Positions 44,682 to 47,055 of a stretch of 47,055 nucleotides of DNA are shown piece after piece; positions within the stretch are counted from its first letter, which is position 1, and each line of letters begins with the position of its first letter. The notes under the pieces were generated by a model. That model saw only the letters and a list, made by a program, of their open reading frames with translations. It did no database searches and had not been told where the DNA came from. The position numbers and the translations under genes were made by a program. The stretch comes from Xanthoparmelia taractica (lineage: Eukaryota; Ascomycota; Lecanoromycetes; Lecanorales; Parmeliaceae), in NCBI GenBank assembly GCA_033085395.1, contig JANQBS010000283.1, positions 1 through 47,055 of the forward strand, written 5' to 3'.

Positions 44682-45422
44682 CTATTGCTTTTCGGGGAAT
44701 AGCTCGCCGCTATTGTTCTGCATGAACTGTACGCAATCATCCTCGTCATTGAATATATTCACATCGCCATTAAACGAGGTTTCCCCTTTCTCAATCCGCT
44801 TCTGACGTCGCTCCTTGTCCAAGTCTTCGCACAAGCCATGGAGAGAATCAAGTCCATCTCTCAACACGAACCACTCGGCGGCATGGGCCGCCTTTTCAAA
44901 AACCTCGTCCAGTAATAGAGCCTCGACGTACGTAGCAGATTTTGATTTCGCTGCCGCCGTTTTCGTGCCTGCGGCCTCAAGCTTCTGGGATTTGGCCTTT
45001 TCATTGAGCGGCTTTTCAAATTCGATGTGACGGAACCAGACTGCATACATACTCAAGTTAGTCAATTGAAAGGACTCACAGACCGAGATGCACTTACTTG
45101 AGGGGTTGTGGGTGTTGTAAGCTGAGAAGCGATCTTCAAGGCCTGATTGATGCCCAATCTTGATATAGTGGATTATGGAACCTTTATATTTTAGCTCGTC
45201 TCCTTCTTGCTCCATATTGTCTTTTTCGCCCTTGGCTACTTCGACCCCATCCCCAGTGCAGATAAAGTTCCCCAGCTGCGGATTGGGGGAGATAACAAGG
45301 TAAGCGTAAGCGGTAGGCATACTGTCGAGAGACGAATCTTCAGAGTCCATCAGTGACGCCAGCAGGTTGATAGACAATGTCCCGGGTTCTTGCGCTTTAT
45401 ATACATCTTTCCAGACCTTCAT
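44682..45422 (-). CDS. Small protein, possibly GIY-YIG/T5orf172-like
   Basis: Two exons, 45422-45098 and 45040-44682, encode 227 residues. The 57-bp intron (GTAAGT, TTGACTAAC branch, ATGCAG) has perfect signals; because 57 is a multiple of three and has no stop, the unspliced ORF of 246 residues also stays open. The segment after about residue 80 (HYIKIGHQSGLEDRFSAYNT, then HNPS) resembles the KIG...R...NTHNP pattern of T5orf172/GIY-YIG-like proteins; the match is weak and no catalytic proof is visible. The C-terminal half is charged, with an Ala/Lys-rich linker and an acidic end. Nuclease activity is only a possibility. Confidence 0.7.
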   Translation of the reverse strand: MKVWKDVYKAQEPGTLSINLLASLMDSEDSSLDSMPTAYAYLVISPNPQLGNFICTGDGVEVAKGEKDNMEQEGDELKYKGSIIHYIKIGHQSGLEDRFSAYNTHNPSSKCISVCESFQLTNLSMYAVWFRHIEFEKPLNEKAKSQKLEAAGTKTAAAKSKSATYVEALLLDEVFEKAAHAAEWFVLRDGLDSLHGLCEDLDKERRQKRIEKGETSFNGDVNIFNDEDDCVQFMQNNSGELFPEKQ

Positions 45423-47055
45423 TCAATGTAAATTGTGACGCCCCTCAATTTTCCATCTCAGAAAAATGTTGATGTTTGCATCTTACTATTGGCCGGTATG
45501 CTTGATGAAAAAGATCGACCCTCAACCGAAACTCGCATGCGTCAAGAGCGGGTTCTATTTAGCCTCGTACATGGACCTTTCTGTTATGCTGCAACAAATA
45601 TGCCAAGGAGATATCGATGTCTTAGTGTGCGCGTGCACAAAAAGGTCCGTGAGCTTCCTGTTTCAGCCAGTCTTTTCGACTACAGAAGACCTCGACGACT
45701 TAGAGTCATGAAGATCAGCGTTCTCAGCCAGCCACTATTAATATTTCCATACCAATGGCGTAGTGGCGGTTGGGCTCGAACACATGGTTATTCCTAGATT
45801 TCTTATAATACATGACTCATTTAGGAATATCATGCCTGTTTCTCAAGGTTCTCTCCGCAGAATCAACGGGATCAACACTGATGATCTCTGCAAGGTGTGG
45901 CCCTAGCGAAGTGCTGCATTCGTACTCATGCATCAGTATCAAGCGCATAGCCTAGACTAGCTAGGTCTCAGCCCATATCATCAAGGTCAGCGCCTCTTCG
46001 GATTCAGGTAGCTTAAGGCATTGCCAAATTCCGAGCTAAGGGCTTCTTAGACCCTCTCATTTCAATAGAGGCGGATCTTTCTCAGCTTACATCCCAGGTC
46101 TTGCCACGTCTAAAGCCAACGTTCCAGGTCCTTGATGATCGCCGTGGCTTGGAGAGCGACTAAAGTCTTAGTTGAGGCCTCCACTATTCTTTGTATCTGG
46201 AGAGTTGTCGGATGCGCTGCGTGAGTTGGCAAAAATCTTGAAACTTCTGGCATCCAATTGATTGGGGTTCGATTTCCGCAATGTTTGTTAATGGCGGTTA
46301 GGTGTGAGCTCATCCATTCGATTTGACGGTAGAGAATGGCCTAGTAAAACAAGCAGCTTGGTCCACTTGTTTCTATGGGCCTCCGGAGGTAGATTATCTG
46401 CCCCTTACTGGTATGTGGTCGTTTCCGTGGATCTGTGTCGTATCAGGCAGAATACCGCGATCTGATCAATTACCCCACTTGAAAGGAAGCGTGACATGCG
46501 GAATGAGCCCTGTAGTCGGTCCCATGGCGTCCCTGCCTTCAGCGCTTGCTAGGATTCACAATTATCAAGTTGCGTCGCGCAGGCCCGCAATTCACAATCA
46601 ATTCACAGACCGTTCATTCAGGCCTGTCATGGCAACCCTTCCTAACAACTCTTGGTTCATCGCTCTATGGATACGTGCCCTGGGCTACAATGGCGTTTCT
46701 TCACGGTCCAGACTTGTGTGAGCGATGGATATCTTGGCATGATTTCACCTCTACTGTCAAGGTGGAGCTAGTTGGCAAAGCTGTACACGTCAACTCAGCA
46801 GCGGTGGGTAGTAGCCCGATTTGATTTTGCTTAGTACTATCCCAATGTGCACAGTATGAGTCCGAGTGTCTGCTGTCAAAATCCGGGTATATCTAGCTGC
46901 AAGACCCACGGGGAGATTCGGAACCAGCATTAGTGTTCTCATTCATGAAGGCATACACATCGGGACCAAGCAGTACTATAGATAGATGATTGGGCCGTCC
47001 CAACGCTAAGGTCAGCAGTCAGTAGGCCCAGCTAGGTCGTTAGCAGGCCTAGATG
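45423..47055. other. Gene-free right end
   Basis: Only short ORFs without family content. A tRNA-like scrap at 45755-45790 on the minus strand was considered and rejected. Confidence 0.45.

Noticed and set aside
45755..45790. tRNA-like T-arm (GTTCGAGCCC on the minus strand)
   Set aside because: The T-stem does not pair, and no anticodon arm or acceptor partner is found.
1..47055. CRISPR arrays, bacterial operons or rRNA genes
   Set aside because: None seen; gene structure is eukaryotic throughout.

Overview
The window is nuclear DNA of a filamentous ascomycete (Pezizomycotina). The evidence is many short spliceosomal introns (mostly 45-116 bp, GT-AG with a few GC-AG), fungal-specific families (heme-thiolate peroxygenase, DUF3425 bZIP, fungal rhodopsin-domain membrane protein, TNT-type NADase, STAND-type N-terminal domain), and an AT-rich block with the signature of repeat-induced point mutation (RIP). 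I cannot fix the class; Dothideomycetes or Leotiomycetes are both possible.

Layout. 1-2600 is an AT-rich, RIP-degraded compartment. Its right edge holds a 1.4 kb LTR element (1385-2802) flanked by a 5-bp target duplication that differs by one C-to-T change. One LTR is destroyed by RIP and the other is almost intact. The element interrupts a frameshifted glycine-rich gene relic (2803-3315, minus). From about 3.3 kb onward the DNA is ordinary gene-bearing euchromatin. 5.6-20 kb is an accessory stretch: an intact secreted heme-thiolate peroxidase, a decayed CorA-like transporter, a small secreted protein, a TNT-domain NADase with an in-frame stop, an intact 8-exon P450, and a truncated second P450. 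20.2-34.4 kb has a cysteine-rich secreted protein, an aldo/keto reductase, a DUF3425 bZIP factor divergent from a short-chain dehydrogenase, a Pth11/rhodopsin-like membrane protein and a serine carboxypeptidase. 36.3-45.4 kb has a protein with a fungal STAND-type N-terminal domain, a 469-aa secreted protein, a 678-aa trypsin-like protease without signal peptide, and a small GIY-YIG-like protein.

How the genes may work together. Several products are secreted or extracellular (peroxygenase, NADase relic, two cysteine-containing secreted proteins, carboxypeptidase), which suits host or substrate interaction. Aldo/keto reductase, bZIP and SDR form a compact 4.5 kb redox and regulator group with a shared bZIP/SDR promoter carrying repeated TGTCAGA motifs. 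No polyketide synthase, NRPS or terpene synthase backbone is visible, so I do not call a biosynthetic cluster. Exon models were assembled by hand from splice signals, reading phase and protein-family continuity. Every intact model below closes in frame, but none has transcript support here.
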